Notes under the pieces: generated by a model
What the model was told of the DNA's origin: nothing
Databases searched by the model: none
What the model saw: only the letters and a program-made list of their open reading frames with translations
Assembly: GCA_033763635.1 (NCBI GenBank)
Contig: JANRKG010000169.1
Coordinates: 1-5,665 of the forward strand
Origin: JANRKG01 sp033763635
Lineage (GTDB): Bacteria; Cyanobacteriota; Cyanobacteriia; GCF-001939115
Reading direction: 5' to 3'
DNA length: 5,665 bases
Position numbers and translations under genes: made by a program
Shown here: positions 1 through 5,607 of the stretch, in pieces
How the letters are laid out: each line of letters starts with the position of its first letter
How positions within the stretch are numbered: the first letter of the stretch is position 1

Positions 1-222
1 GGTGGTCTGTTCGCTTTGGAGTTGACGACGGACGACAAATTCAATCAGAGTCATTAATCGCAGGGCTAACGATAACAGGTGAAACAGCCCCTTGACCTGG
101 TCATCGCGTTGGACAAATAACGGACTGATGGATAGGGGAGCACCTTTGAGACGATGGAACCTGGTCGTGCGATTGAGGAGTTTCATGGCCATGATGAGCC
201 AATCCGGTTGCGCCATTTGCCG
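1..222 (-). pseudogene. C-terminal fragment of a DDE transposase (IS element remnant or partial)
   Basis: Read on the minus strand, this stretch is open from codon 222-220 to the window edge; the codon at 225-223 is an in-frame TAA. It contains RFHRLKGAPLSISPLF, then VQRDDQVKGLFHLLSLALRL, then MTLIEFVVRRQL. The order 'RLKG-PLS, QRDD, L-LALR-LTL-EFVVRR' is what I recall from the C-terminal end of an IS4/IS1634-like DDE transposase common in cyanobacteria, where the RLKG segment follows the last catalytic acidic residue. The catalytic core that should precede it is absent: upstream sequence (223-329) is interrupted by stops and does not continue the family. The piece therefore appears 5'-truncated, and its 3' end lies outside the window. 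It sits 107 bases past the stop of the GH63 gene on the same strand. Exact IS family is uncertain. Confidence 0.6.
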
Positions 223-329
223 TTATTTGAGGTAGCAGTGTGGATTGAACTGCGTCCGATGACCTCTTGAAAATGGCTAAACTCTATATCTAGTGGCAAC
301 CACGGCAATTCTGGAAGAACCCTCTTTTT
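223..329. other. Spacer between GH63 gene and transposase fragment
   Basis: I see no gene here. On the minus strand it would be the 3' trailer of the GH63 gene. It has only a weak 4-bp stem (TTCT/AGAA, about 310-320) with no T-run, so no intrinsic terminator can be supported. It may include degraded sequence of the neighbouring insertion element, because the transposase similarity stops abruptly close to 222. Confidence 0.4.
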
Positions 330-3041
330 TCAATACAGCGCGATCGGATGTGCTTCTTCCGTTGCTTCGGGTGCTTTCTGTTGTTCTTCGTATTCACTAA
401 ATTGCTGAATCAATTTAGCAACCAGGCCCGTCCATCCTGTTTGGTGGTTAGCTCCAATTCCTGCTCCATTGTCACCATGAAAATACTCGTAAAACAAGAC
501 CAGATCTTGCCACTGGGGATCGGTTTGAAAAACTTCTGTCCCTCCATACACAGGACGATGGCCCTTAGAATCCTTGAGAAAAATCCCCATTAATCGCTGG
601 GACAATTCTGAGGCCACTTCCCGAAGCGTGAGCATGCGACCGGAACCCGTTGGGCATTCAACTTTAAAGCTGTCTCCCAGGTAGTGATGGAACTTTTGTA
701 GGGACTCAATCAGGAGAAAATTTACAGGAAACCAAATAGGACCTCGCCAATTAGAATTTCCTCCGAATAGTCCACTGCTAGATTCGGCGGGTTCATAATC
801 AACCCGACATTCCATGCCATTCGTGTAGAAAATATAGGGATGATCGGCATGATATCGGGAAAGGGCTCGGATGCCATAATCACTCAAGAATTCCGATTCA
901 TCCAACATTCTTTGTAAAATACGTTGTAGCTTATCCCTGGAAGCAATGGCCAGTAAGCGAGTTGCCCCAACCCCTTTCGTTTCCATACAGGCCACATTCT
1001 GCCTTAAATCAGGTCGGTTTTGAATAAACCATTCCAATCGTTTTTTGAAATTAGGTAACTGCTGAAGCGTTTCAGGATCGAGGGTTTCTACCGCGAACAG
1101 GGGAATGAGACCAACCATCGATCGCACCTTCAACTCAATTTGGGGACCATCGGGTAAGTGCAACACATCGTAGTAGAACCCATCTGTCTCATTCCACAGG
1201 GAAGCTTCTGAATCCCCAATGTGGTTCATTGCATCTGCAATATAGAGATAATGTTCAAAGAATTTAGTTGCAATATCTTCGTAAACGGGATTTGTTTTTG
1301 CTAACTCTAATGCAATGGTCAACATGTTGAGACAGTACATTCCCATCCAACTGGTGCCATCGGACTGATTAATGTGGCCCCCTGTAGGCAATGCAGCACT
1401 GCGATCGAACACACCAATGTTGTCTAACCCTAAAAAGCCTCCCTGAAAGACATTGCGGCCCTCCACATCCTTACGATTCACCCACCAGGTAAAATTGAGC
1501 AGGAGCTTTTGAAAGACCCGTTCTAGAAACTGGCGATCGGTTCTGCCATACATTTTCTCCTCAATCTTGTAGACGCGCCAGGTTGCCCAGGCATGAACGG
1601 GAGGGTTCACATCTCCAAAGGCCCATTCGTAGGCCGGAATCTGCCCGTTTGGGTGCATGTACCATTCCCGCGTTAGCACATCTAACTGGTACTTGGCAAA
1701 GTCGGGGTCAATCAGGGCAAAGGGAATGCAATGAAACGCCAGATCCCAGGCTGCGAACCAGGGATATTCCCATTTGTCACACATCGAAAGAATGTCGTCG
1801 GTATAGAGATGGAACCAGGAATGGTTTCTGCCAGATTGTCGTGCGGGGGCGGGGGGTGGGGCAGTCGGATCTCCCTTCAACCAATTTTCGACAATGTAAT
1901 GGTAATACTGCTTGCACCACAGCATCCCCGAAAAAGCCTGCCGTTGCACAGATCGCATATCCTCCTCTAAGGGGAAGGGAGTAATGCGCTGGTAGAACTC
2001 GTCAGCCTCTTTTTGACGCAGGGAAAAGGTGGTTTGAAACTCATCACCGAGAGGAGTGTTGAGATTCGGCGTGTCACTGAGGCGTAATTGAAAGGTCTGG
2101 GTTGCTCCAGGAGGAAGGGTTACGGTGTAATGAATGGCACATTTAGTACCCATTTGATCGGGATTTACTGCTTCCTTGCGATTGTTCACAACCCATTCGT
2201 GAATTCCATCTTTGACATAGGCAGAACCATTGGGAAAACCAAAAATCCGTTCATTATTTGTTTCATTTTCCGTAAATAGTAACGCTCCATTCCCACCCGC
2301 ATAGAGCCACCGCTTGCCTAACTCAGGATGGACTACGCCAACCAAGCTTCCATCCTCTCCAGCATGAATCGCTTGTAGGGAGGGCTTCGTTGTATCTTCC
2401 TTCCAGGACCAGGTATTGCGGAACCAGAGGGTTGGTAACAGATGGAGGGTTTGTGCGTCTGGCCCTCGATTGATGACCGTAATCTGAATTAGAACGTCTT
2501 CCGCCGATCGCTTGGCATATTCCACGAATACATCAAAGTAACGATTTTCAGCAAACACCCCCGTATCCAGCAATTCAAATTCCGGTTCTCGCCGACTCCG
2601 ATGGCGATTTTCTGCCACCAATTCCCCATAGGGAAAGGCTTGATGGGGGTACTTGTAGAGCGCCTTCATGTAGGAATGGGTCGGGGTGTTATCCAGGTAA
2701 AAGTAGTATTCTTTGACATCTTCCCCGTGGTTGCCTTCATTTCCTGTTAACCCAAACAGGCGCTCCTTCAGAATTGGGTCGTTCCCATTCCAAAGAGCAA
2801 TCGCAAAACATAATCGTTGATGGTTATCAGAAATACCCAACAGTCCATCCTCGCCCCAGCGGTACGTCCGCGATCGGGCCTGATCGTGGGTGAAGTAATC
2901 CCAGGCCGCTCCATAGGGACTGTAATCTTCACGCACCGTGCCCCATTGACGATCGCTCAAGTAAGGTCCCCATCTACGCCAGTGAGCGGCATGGGTACGT
3001 GCCTCTTCTAACCGGATTTCTTCTTGAGTGCGAGTTGTCAT
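330..3041 (-). CDS. GH63 / MGH1-like glycoside hydrolase (putative glucosidase), 903 aa
   Basis: This is a complete cytosolic-looking protein with no signal peptide or membrane segment. It resembles the large bacterial 'glucosidase' proteins of glycoside hydrolase family 63, inverting enzymes with an (alpha/alpha)6 barrel. Residues 1 to about 345 form a mostly beta N-terminal part with strongly conserved blocks: WGPYLSDRQWGTVREDY (24-40), GLTGNEGNHGEDVKEYYFYL (97-116) and THSYMKALYKYP (121-132). The barrel spans about 355-880, with WEYPWFAAWDLAFH (424-437), GNSNWRGPIWFPVNFLL (761-777) and FYEYFHGDNGAGIGANHQTG (850-869). By analogy with E. coli YgjK (catalytic Asp501 and Glu727), Asp433 is the likely acid and Glu852 the likely base; this assignment is inference. 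The start ATG is preceded by AAGGTAGG at a 7-base spacing, and conserved residues begin near residue 5-10. The C-terminal ~25 residues are acidic, Glu/Ala-rich and probably disordered. The true substrate is unknown; short alpha-glucosides or mannosylglycerate-type compounds are possible. No operon partner is visible. Confidence 0.9.
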   Translation of the reverse strand: MTTRTQEEIRLEEARTHAAHWRRWGPYLSDRQWGTVREDYSPYGAAWDYFTHDQARSRTYRWGEDGLLGISDNHQRLCFAIALWNGNDPILKERLFGLTGNEGNHGEDVKEYYFYLDNTPTHSYMKALYKYPHQAFPYGELVAENRHRSRREPEFELLDTGVFAENRYFDVFVEYAKRSAEDVLIQITVINRGPDAQTLHLLPTLWFRNTWSWKEDTTKPSLQAIHAGEDGSLVGVVHPELGKRWLYAGGNGALLFTENETNNERIFGFPNGSAYVKDGIHEWVVNNRKEAVNPDQMGTKCAIHYTVTLPPGATQTFQLRLSDTPNLNTPLGDEFQTTFSLRQKEADEFYQRITPFPLEEDMRSVQRQAFSGMLWCKQYYHYIVENWLKGDPTAPPPAPARQSGRNHSWFHLYTDDILSMCDKWEYPWFAAWDLAFHCIPFALIDPDFAKYQLDVLTREWYMHPNGQIPAYEWAFGDVNPPVHAWATWRVYKIEEKMYGRTDRQFLERVFQKLLLNFTWWVNRKDVEGRNVFQGGFLGLDNIGVFDRSAALPTGGHINQSDGTSWMGMYCLNMLTIALELAKTNPVYEDIATKFFEHYLYIADAMNHIGDSEASLWNETDGFYYDVLHLPDGPQIELKVRSMVGLIPLFAVETLDPETLQQLPNFKKRLEWFIQNRPDLRQNVACMETKGVGATRLLAIASRDKLQRILQRMLDESEFLSDYGIRALSRYHADHPYIFYTNGMECRVDYEPAESSSGLFGGNSNWRGPIWFPVNFLLIESLQKFHHYLGDSFKVECPTGSGRMLTLREVASELSQRLMGIFLKDSKGHRPVYGGTEVFQTDPQWQDLVLFYEYFHGDNGAGIGANHQTGWTGLVAKLIQQFSEYEEQQKAPEATEEAHPIALY

Positions 3042-3048
3042 GGAGAAA

Positions 3049-3056
3049 CCTACCTT
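3049..3056 (-). promoter_or_regulatory. Ribosome binding site of the GH63 gene
   Basis: On the minus strand AAGGTAGG lies 7 bases before the ATG at 3041-3039. It is a good purine-rich Shine-Dalgarno match and supports this start over the later in-frame Met codons, the first of which is Met125, deep inside the conserved region. Confidence 0.6.
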
Positions 3057-3137
3057 GCGCTAAAAAGGGAATGCCTAGATGCGTGATTCACTGATCTGGA
3101 GTATTCCGCTTCCATCCTAAAACAGGTTGAGTTCTAG

Positions 3138-3166
3138 ATTAAAAATGGATGAGGAAACATGGACAA
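3138..3166 (-). promoter_or_regulatory. Putative sigma70-type promoter for the GH63 gene
   Basis: Reading the minus strand, TTGTCC (3166-3161) and TTTAAT (3143-3138, five of six matches to TATAAT) are separated by exactly 17 bases. Transcription would begin near 3131 and leave a leader of roughly 90 bases before the start codon. This is a consensus match by eye only. Confidence 0.4.
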
Positions 3167-3243
3167 GCGATTAGAAATTGCAGTGAATTCCTGAGTGTTT
3201 CCACTCCACCAACCAAAGATGAAAATAGGCTGAAAACTGAATG

Positions 3244-3296
3244 AAAAATTTTTACTCAAATATCAAGCTTGCCTCACTGACGCAATGAGCTAGACT
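3244..3296 (+). promoter_or_regulatory. Putative promoter for the alkene reductase gene, with A/T-tract upstream
   Basis: TTGCCT (3269-3274) and TAGACT (3291-3296) are spaced by 16 bases, so transcription would begin near 3303 with a leader of about 24 bases. The self-complementary AAAAATTTTT at 3244-3253 lies just upstream of the -35 and could act as an UP-like element. The leader shows no clear Shine-Dalgarno sequence before the ATG at 3327. The assignment is by consensus only. Confidence 0.4.
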
Positions 3297-3326
3297 AATC
3301 ACATCTTCAACTGTGGTTACTGTTTC

Positions 3327-4406
3327 ATGTCCCTATCTCACCTCTTTTCCGCCCTGCAAGTCGGTGATTTAAAGCTGCCAAACCGAATCCTCATGGCTCC
3401 TTTAACCCGCTGCCGTGCAGATCAAGATCACGTTCCCACTCCATTGATGGCAGAATATTACAGTCAACGCGCCAGCGCTGGATTGATCATTGCAGAAGCA
3501 ACCGCTGTGCTGCCAGGTTGTTCTGCCTTTGGCCCTGAACCAGGAATTCACAATGATGCTCAGGTCGCGGGATGGAAACAAGTAACCGATGCCGTTCACT
3601 CCAAAGGAGGTCGCATTCTTCTTCAGCTATGGCATGGGGGTCGAACTTGTCACCCGTTGTTAAATAACGGTGCAATTCCGGTGGCTCCAAGTGCAATTCC
3701 GATTACAAACGACGAAGTTCACACACCGCAGGGGAAAGTTCCTCATGTAACTCCTCGTGCGCTGGAGGATGACGAAATTCCGATGATGATTGCAGGGTTC
3801 CAGTCTGCTGCTGAAAATGCGAAAATCGCTGGATTCGATGGAATTGAAATTCATGGTGCAAACGGTTACTTACTGGATGAATTTCTCCGGGATGGTAGTA
3901 ATCAACGAAGTGGTGCTTATGGAGGTTCGGTAGAGAATCGTGCCCGCTTGATACTCGAAGTACTGGAGGCGACAATCGATGTTTGGGGCAGCGGTCGCAT
4001 TGGTTTAAGACTCTCGCCGCTCAATAGCTACAACAGTATGAAAGACAGTGATCCGATCGGCACGTTCACTTGGTTAGCGACTCGCCTCAACGATTACAAC
4101 TTGGCCTATCTGCATGTGATGCGGGCTGATTTTCTGGGTGAGCAACAAGGAGACGTACTGACTCCGATTCGTACCGCCTACAAGGGTGTTTTGGTTGGCA
4201 ATATGGGATATACGGCAGAAGAGGCGGAACAAGCGATCGCCAATGGTCAATTAGATGCGATCGCCTTTGGAACCTTGTTTTTAGCCAATCCTGATCTCCC
4301 GAATCGTTTTGCTCAAAATGCGCCACTGAATGATCCAGACCCAAGCAAGTTCTATTCACCTGGAGCGCAAGGATATACAGATTACCCCTATTTGGCTACA
4401 GCTTGA
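3327..4406 (+). CDS. Old Yellow Enzyme-type alkene reductase (NemA-like, FMN), 359 aa
   Basis: This is a complete soluble TIM-barrel flavoprotein of the Old Yellow Enzyme family. Such enzymes use NAD(P)H and FMN to reduce the C=C bond of alpha,beta-unsaturated carbonyls, maleimides or nitro compounds, usually for detoxification. Visible motifs in order: APLTR (24-28; Thr27 matches the OYE flavin-tuning Thr37); QLWHGGR (100-106; Gln100 contacts FMN in the family); IHGANGYLLDEFL (175-187), giving the substrate-binding His176/Asn179 pair and proton donor Tyr181; NQRSGAYGGSVENRAR (192-207); GLRLSP (226-231; Arg228 is the family FMN Arg); GNMGY (291-295); FGTLFLANPDLPNRF (314-328); and the closing GYTDYP (349-354). 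Length is typical (about 350-375). The start fits because family similarity begins at about residue 5, although no good ribosome site precedes it. Thr316 sits where OYE1 and NemA have an FMN-phosphate Arg; related proteins also vary here. The physiological substrate is unknown. Confidence 0.95.
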   Translation: MSLSHLFSALQVGDLKLPNRILMAPLTRCRADQDHVPTPLMAEYYSQRASAGLIIAEATAVLPGCSAFGPEPGIHNDAQVAGWKQVTDAVHSKGGRILLQLWHGGRTCHPLLNNGAIPVAPSAIPITNDEVHTPQGKVPHVTPRALEDDEIPMMIAGFQSAAENAKIAGFDGIEIHGANGYLLDEFLRDGSNQRSGAYGGSVENRARLILEVLEATIDVWGSGRIGLRLSPLNSYNSMKDSDPIGTFTWLATRLNDYNLAYLHVMRADFLGEQQGDVLTPIRTAYKGVLVGNMGYTAEEAEQAIANGQLDAIAFGTLFLANPDLPNRFAQNAPLNDPDPSKFYSPGAQGYTDYPYLATA

Positions 4407-4482
4407 GTAGCGGTGTGGCGAGCGGTATTCGATGACAGCCATCTTGGGAATCCCACGGCTTCTAGCCGTGGGGAGGATGTCA
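4407..4482 (+). mobile_element. Solo IS200/IS605-type right-end remnant
   Basis: A perfect 9-bp stem with a 3-base loop (CCCACGGCT-TCT-AGCCGTGGG) is flanked by CTTGGGAAT on the left and GGAGGATGTCAG on the right. This arrangement matches the hairpin right end commonly found after tnpB in cyanobacterial IS200/IS605 elements. In that orientation tnpB would lie to the left on the plus strand, but that space is taken by the intact reductase gene, whose stop is only 45 bases away. This is therefore a relic end without its transposase. No left-end hairpin is seen. Where the relic begins is a guess; the hairpin itself is certain. Without a T-run it does not look like an intrinsic terminator for the reductase gene, although transcription must cross it. 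Confidence 0.55.
4452..4472. repeat. 9-bp perfect hairpin (IS605-like end)
   Basis: Arms 4452-4460 and 4464-4472 are exact reverse complements around a TCT loop. In IS200/IS605 elements such subterminal hairpins are bound as single-stranded DNA by the TnpA Y1 transposase. Confidence 0.85.
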
Positions 4483-4536
4483 GTACTTTCAGGTTCTTGT
4501 CGATACAGCGGTAAGGGGTTTGCAAATAAATAACAC

Positions 4537-4552
4537 CCCCGATCAATTGGGG
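4537..4552 (-). terminator. Weak stem-loop with T-rich tail at the end of the ISAzo13-like remnant
   Basis: On the minus strand CCCCAA, a four-base loop and a complementary TCGGGG arm (one G-T pair) form a 6-bp stem that overlaps the stop codon of the transposase remnant. It is followed by GTGTTATTTATTTGC, which is T-rich but not a pure run. It may be a weak terminator, or part of the inverted-repeat end of the element. Confidence 0.25.
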
Positions 4553-4740
4553 AGAATGGTGATATCCCATTTGGGCAGCGTTTCAGAGCGTTGCCAGAAG
4601 GGGAGATAATCTGCTAACTCCTCAGCCAATACCTTGACTCCTTTTTCATAAATGCCTTCAACCAAATAAACCACCGGAGCCACTGCTTTCCAGGTCATGT
4701 GACTGGCCCAACGAATTCTGAAACGACGAGCTTTATCAGG
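4543..4740 (-). pseudogene. ISAzo13-like transposase, C-terminal remnant
   Basis: The minus strand reads about 64 codons to a TGA at 4545-4543. They include RIRWASHMTWKAVAPVVYL, then VEGIYEKGVKVLAEE, and end LPKWDITILPN. The order 'MTWK--PVV-LV---Y--GVK', a stretch of helix, then 'LPKW-ITI' is the C-terminal pattern I know from ISAzo13-family transposases (typically MTWKG-HPVVELV, then GVKLT, then LEKWFV-I). Everything upstream (the catalytic DDE core and start) is missing. Similarity ends at about 4740, where plus-strand IS630-like sequence begins. It is therefore a truncated, non-functional relic. The frame stays open a few codons further but without recognisable sequence. Confidence 0.6.
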
Positions 4741-4741
4741 G

Positions 4742-4891
4742 CAGCATCCGCAAACACCTCAGCAAATTATTGATTGGTTAGAAGCGGTTGCCCAAGCTTG
4801 GAATCGGCATCCAACACCCTTTGAGTGGGGCGGTAAGCGGTCTGCTCGACGACAAAGGGCGCGAAGCCGACGACATCATCAGATGGGATGA
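4742..4891 (+). pseudogene. IS630-like transposase, C-terminal remnant
   Basis: From 4742 the plus strand reads QHPQTPQQIIDWLEAVAQAW, then NRHPTPFEWGGKRSARRQRA, then RSRRHHQMG, and meets a TGA at 4889-4891. A helix ending 'W-----PTPF-WGGKR--RR-R-R-RRH--GG' is the C-terminal tail I associate with a subgroup of IS630/Tc1-like transposases (inference from memory). The usual ending GGSGAC is lost: after MG the sequence switches to unrelated DNA, so the stop is accidental. No start codon or DDE core precedes it. It lies immediately next to the oppositely oriented ISAzo13-like relic (4740) and the TSUP fragment (4887), with essentially no spacer. Confidence 0.5.
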
Positions 4892-4979
4892 CAGAAATCA
4901 GGGAAGCCCCGATTGCATAGCGAATATCGACTCCAAATAATAGGGTGAGTACGGGAACGAGTGCGGTTCCATCGATCAG
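4887..4979 (-). pseudogene. TauE/SafE (TSUP) permease fragment, about 31 codons
   Basis: On the minus strand the codons read LIDGTALVPVLTLLFGVDIR followed by YAIGASLISVI. This matches the first conserved repeat of TauE/SafE (TSUP) sulfite/organosulfonate permeases, normally 'G-GGG---VPVL-L-FGVD-HYAIGASL-SVIATSS'. One of the conserved glycines is Asp here, and the sequence departs from the family right after SVI. The surrounding open frame is longer (from a Met at 5015 to 4767), but only this core resembles the family; its downstream part is the antisense of the IS630-like relic. It is a short membrane-segment fragment with no functional protein left. Confidence 0.55.
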
Positions 4980-5147
4980 GCAATGTGGGATTTTGCACTT
5001 CAGGCCATAACACAACGGTTACAAAGCTGGGAGGCACACCCATTGTATGGAGACACACATCAACTACGACAGCAAATATCTTCAATCCTAAAGTTTTCTA
5101 AAAGTTTCTCCCCTTCAGCTTTCTGGCTCGTGCCTCCTGTATCTTGA
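4977..5147 (+). pseudogene. Unidentified open fragment (gene remnant)
   Basis: An in-frame plus-strand stretch reads QAMWDFALQAITQRLQSWEA, then HPLYGDTHQLRQQISSILKF, then SKSFSPSAFWLVPPVS, to a TGA at 5145-5147. If it starts at the ATG at 4983 it is 54 residues. The composition (amphipathic helices, Trp and Gln content) looks protein-like, but I do not recognise the family. The frame is open back to 4944, but that part is antisense to the TSUP fragment, so the real remnant probably starts near 4977. No ribosome binding site precedes the ATG. It shares its reading frame with the SUMF1-like tail downstream and could be an earlier part of the same broken gene, but nothing proves that. Confidence 0.3.
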
Positions 5148-5148
5148 A

Positions 5149-5285
5149 ACTGGGGAATGGGTTGGCAAACGCGACGGTTCCTGGAAAAACAATCTGAGGA
5201 ATTATCTTCTGCTTACCGCTCCCTCTATTCACCCCACAACCGCTACTTCAACCTCGGTTTTCATGTCGTTTGTTTTACTCTTTAG
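5149..5285 (+). pseudogene. Formylglycine-generating enzyme / SUMF1-fold protein, frameshifted C-terminal remnant
   Basis: Frame A (codons in phase with 5173) reads GEWVGKRDGSWKNNLRNY up to about 5205. Frame B (in phase with 5211) continues SAYRSLYSPHNRYFNLGFHV and VCFTL to the stop TAG at 5283-5285. Joined, this is the C-terminal signature of FGE/SUMF1 (C-type lectin-like) proteins, usually RGGSW--N---LRSAYR, then N-P-NR-NN-GFRVV. Restoring one base near 5206 (CTT read as CGT T) fuses the two frames exactly at the conserved RSAYR. The stop after GFHVV is at the position normal for the family, so the 3' end is intact and the 5' part is lost. Residues where the family often has Asn (Ser, Leu, Tyr, Tyr, Phe here) suggest a retroelement-diversified variable region. 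Confidence 0.55.
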
Positions 5286-5288
5286 CCG

Positions 5289-5304
5289 CAACCTCTCTCG
5301 GTTG
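5289..5304. repeat. Small hairpin just after the SUMF1-like stop
   Basis: CAACC (5289-5293) and GGTTG (5300-5304) are complementary around a TCTCTC loop and begin four bases after the TAG. Diversity-generating retroelement variable regions are often followed by a hairpin/cruciform; this one is short, so the link is tentative. It could also be chance. Confidence 0.35.
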
Positions 5305-5607
5305 TTGCATCGCTCTCGAAATTCTTTACTATTTGTTAGATTCCGTTGTTCTCTTCATCAACTTCTTTTGCAAAATTTATCCCTTTCCCTTAACGCCAGA
5401 CTCATTTTTTCTCTTGGAAGTTACTGCCCATAAAACTTCTAAGAATTTCACCTTTCGTTAAGATCAATGTAATGAAAGAATAAGTCAATTTGTTAAGTAG
5501 CAGTATTTCTGTCTAAAGGTTGATGACTTTCAGCAAGATCTAATATTTGAGTATTGCATAGGCAAATTTTCTGTGATAAAAACTACTTGGCAAAGAAATT
5601 AATCTAT
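5305..5607. other. Non-coding stretch, pyrimidine-rich then AT-rich
   Basis: I see no gene in these roughly 300 bases. From about 5305 to 5460 the plus strand is rich in T and C; a 63-codon frame through it (5270-5461) has no recognisable motif and begins inside the SUMF1-like tail. From about 5460 to 5607 the sequence is AT-rich. It would be the 3' side of the minus-strand gene that enters from the right and of the SUMF1-like remnant from the left, so no promoter is required here. Confidence 0.4.
5452..5478. repeat. Imperfect 9-bp inverted repeat
   Basis: CTTTCGTTA (5452-5460) and TAATGAAAG (5470-5478) pair over 9 positions with a single G-T mismatch around a 9-base loop. Neither strand has a T-run after it, so it is not a standard intrinsic terminator. 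It lies between two convergent gene ends and might block read-through or be a protein-binding site. Confidence 0.4.

Larger units (their letters stand above)
3042..3326. other. Divergent intergenic region between GH63 and OYE genes
   Basis: These 285 bases hold the upstream regions of both divergent genes. I see candidate promoters on each strand and an A5T5 tract at 3244-3253, but no RNA gene and no extended direct or inverted repeats that would name an operator. CTCA/TGAG arms at 3273-3276 and 3286-3289 are too short to call a binding site. Confidence 0.5.

Noticed and set aside
348..593. 81-codon plus-strand frame beginning MCFFRCFGCF
   Set aside because: It is wholly antisense to the well-conserved C-terminal part of the GH63 gene; Cys/Phe-rich composition is typical of a shadow frame.
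1583..2279. Several plus-strand frames of 63-133 codons
   Set aside because: All lie antisense to the GH63 catalytic and linker regions, with no motif or ribosome site of their own.
3402..4359. Minus-strand frames of 64-90 codons inside the reductase
   Set aside because: They are shadows of the intact Old Yellow Enzyme gene.
4452..4472. Hairpin as the intrinsic terminator of the reductase gene
   Set aside because: No T-run follows on either strand, and the flanks match an IS200/IS605 end better.
4388..4570. 60-codon minus-strand frame starting MGYHHSPQL
   Set aside because: It crosses the end of the reductase, the IS605-type hairpin and the end of the ISAzo13-like relic, in a frame different from the relic; no family resemblance.
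4767..5015. 82-codon minus-strand frame taken as a complete small membrane protein
   Set aside because: Only the middle (4887-4979) resembles TSUP permeases; the rest is antisense to the IS630-like and unknown fragments, so it is a chimera of debris.
5270..5461. 63-codon plus-strand frame starting MFYSLAATS
   Set aside because: It starts inside the SUMF1-like tail and then passes through pyrimidine-rich DNA; the hydrophobic look follows from T-richness, and there is no ribosome site.
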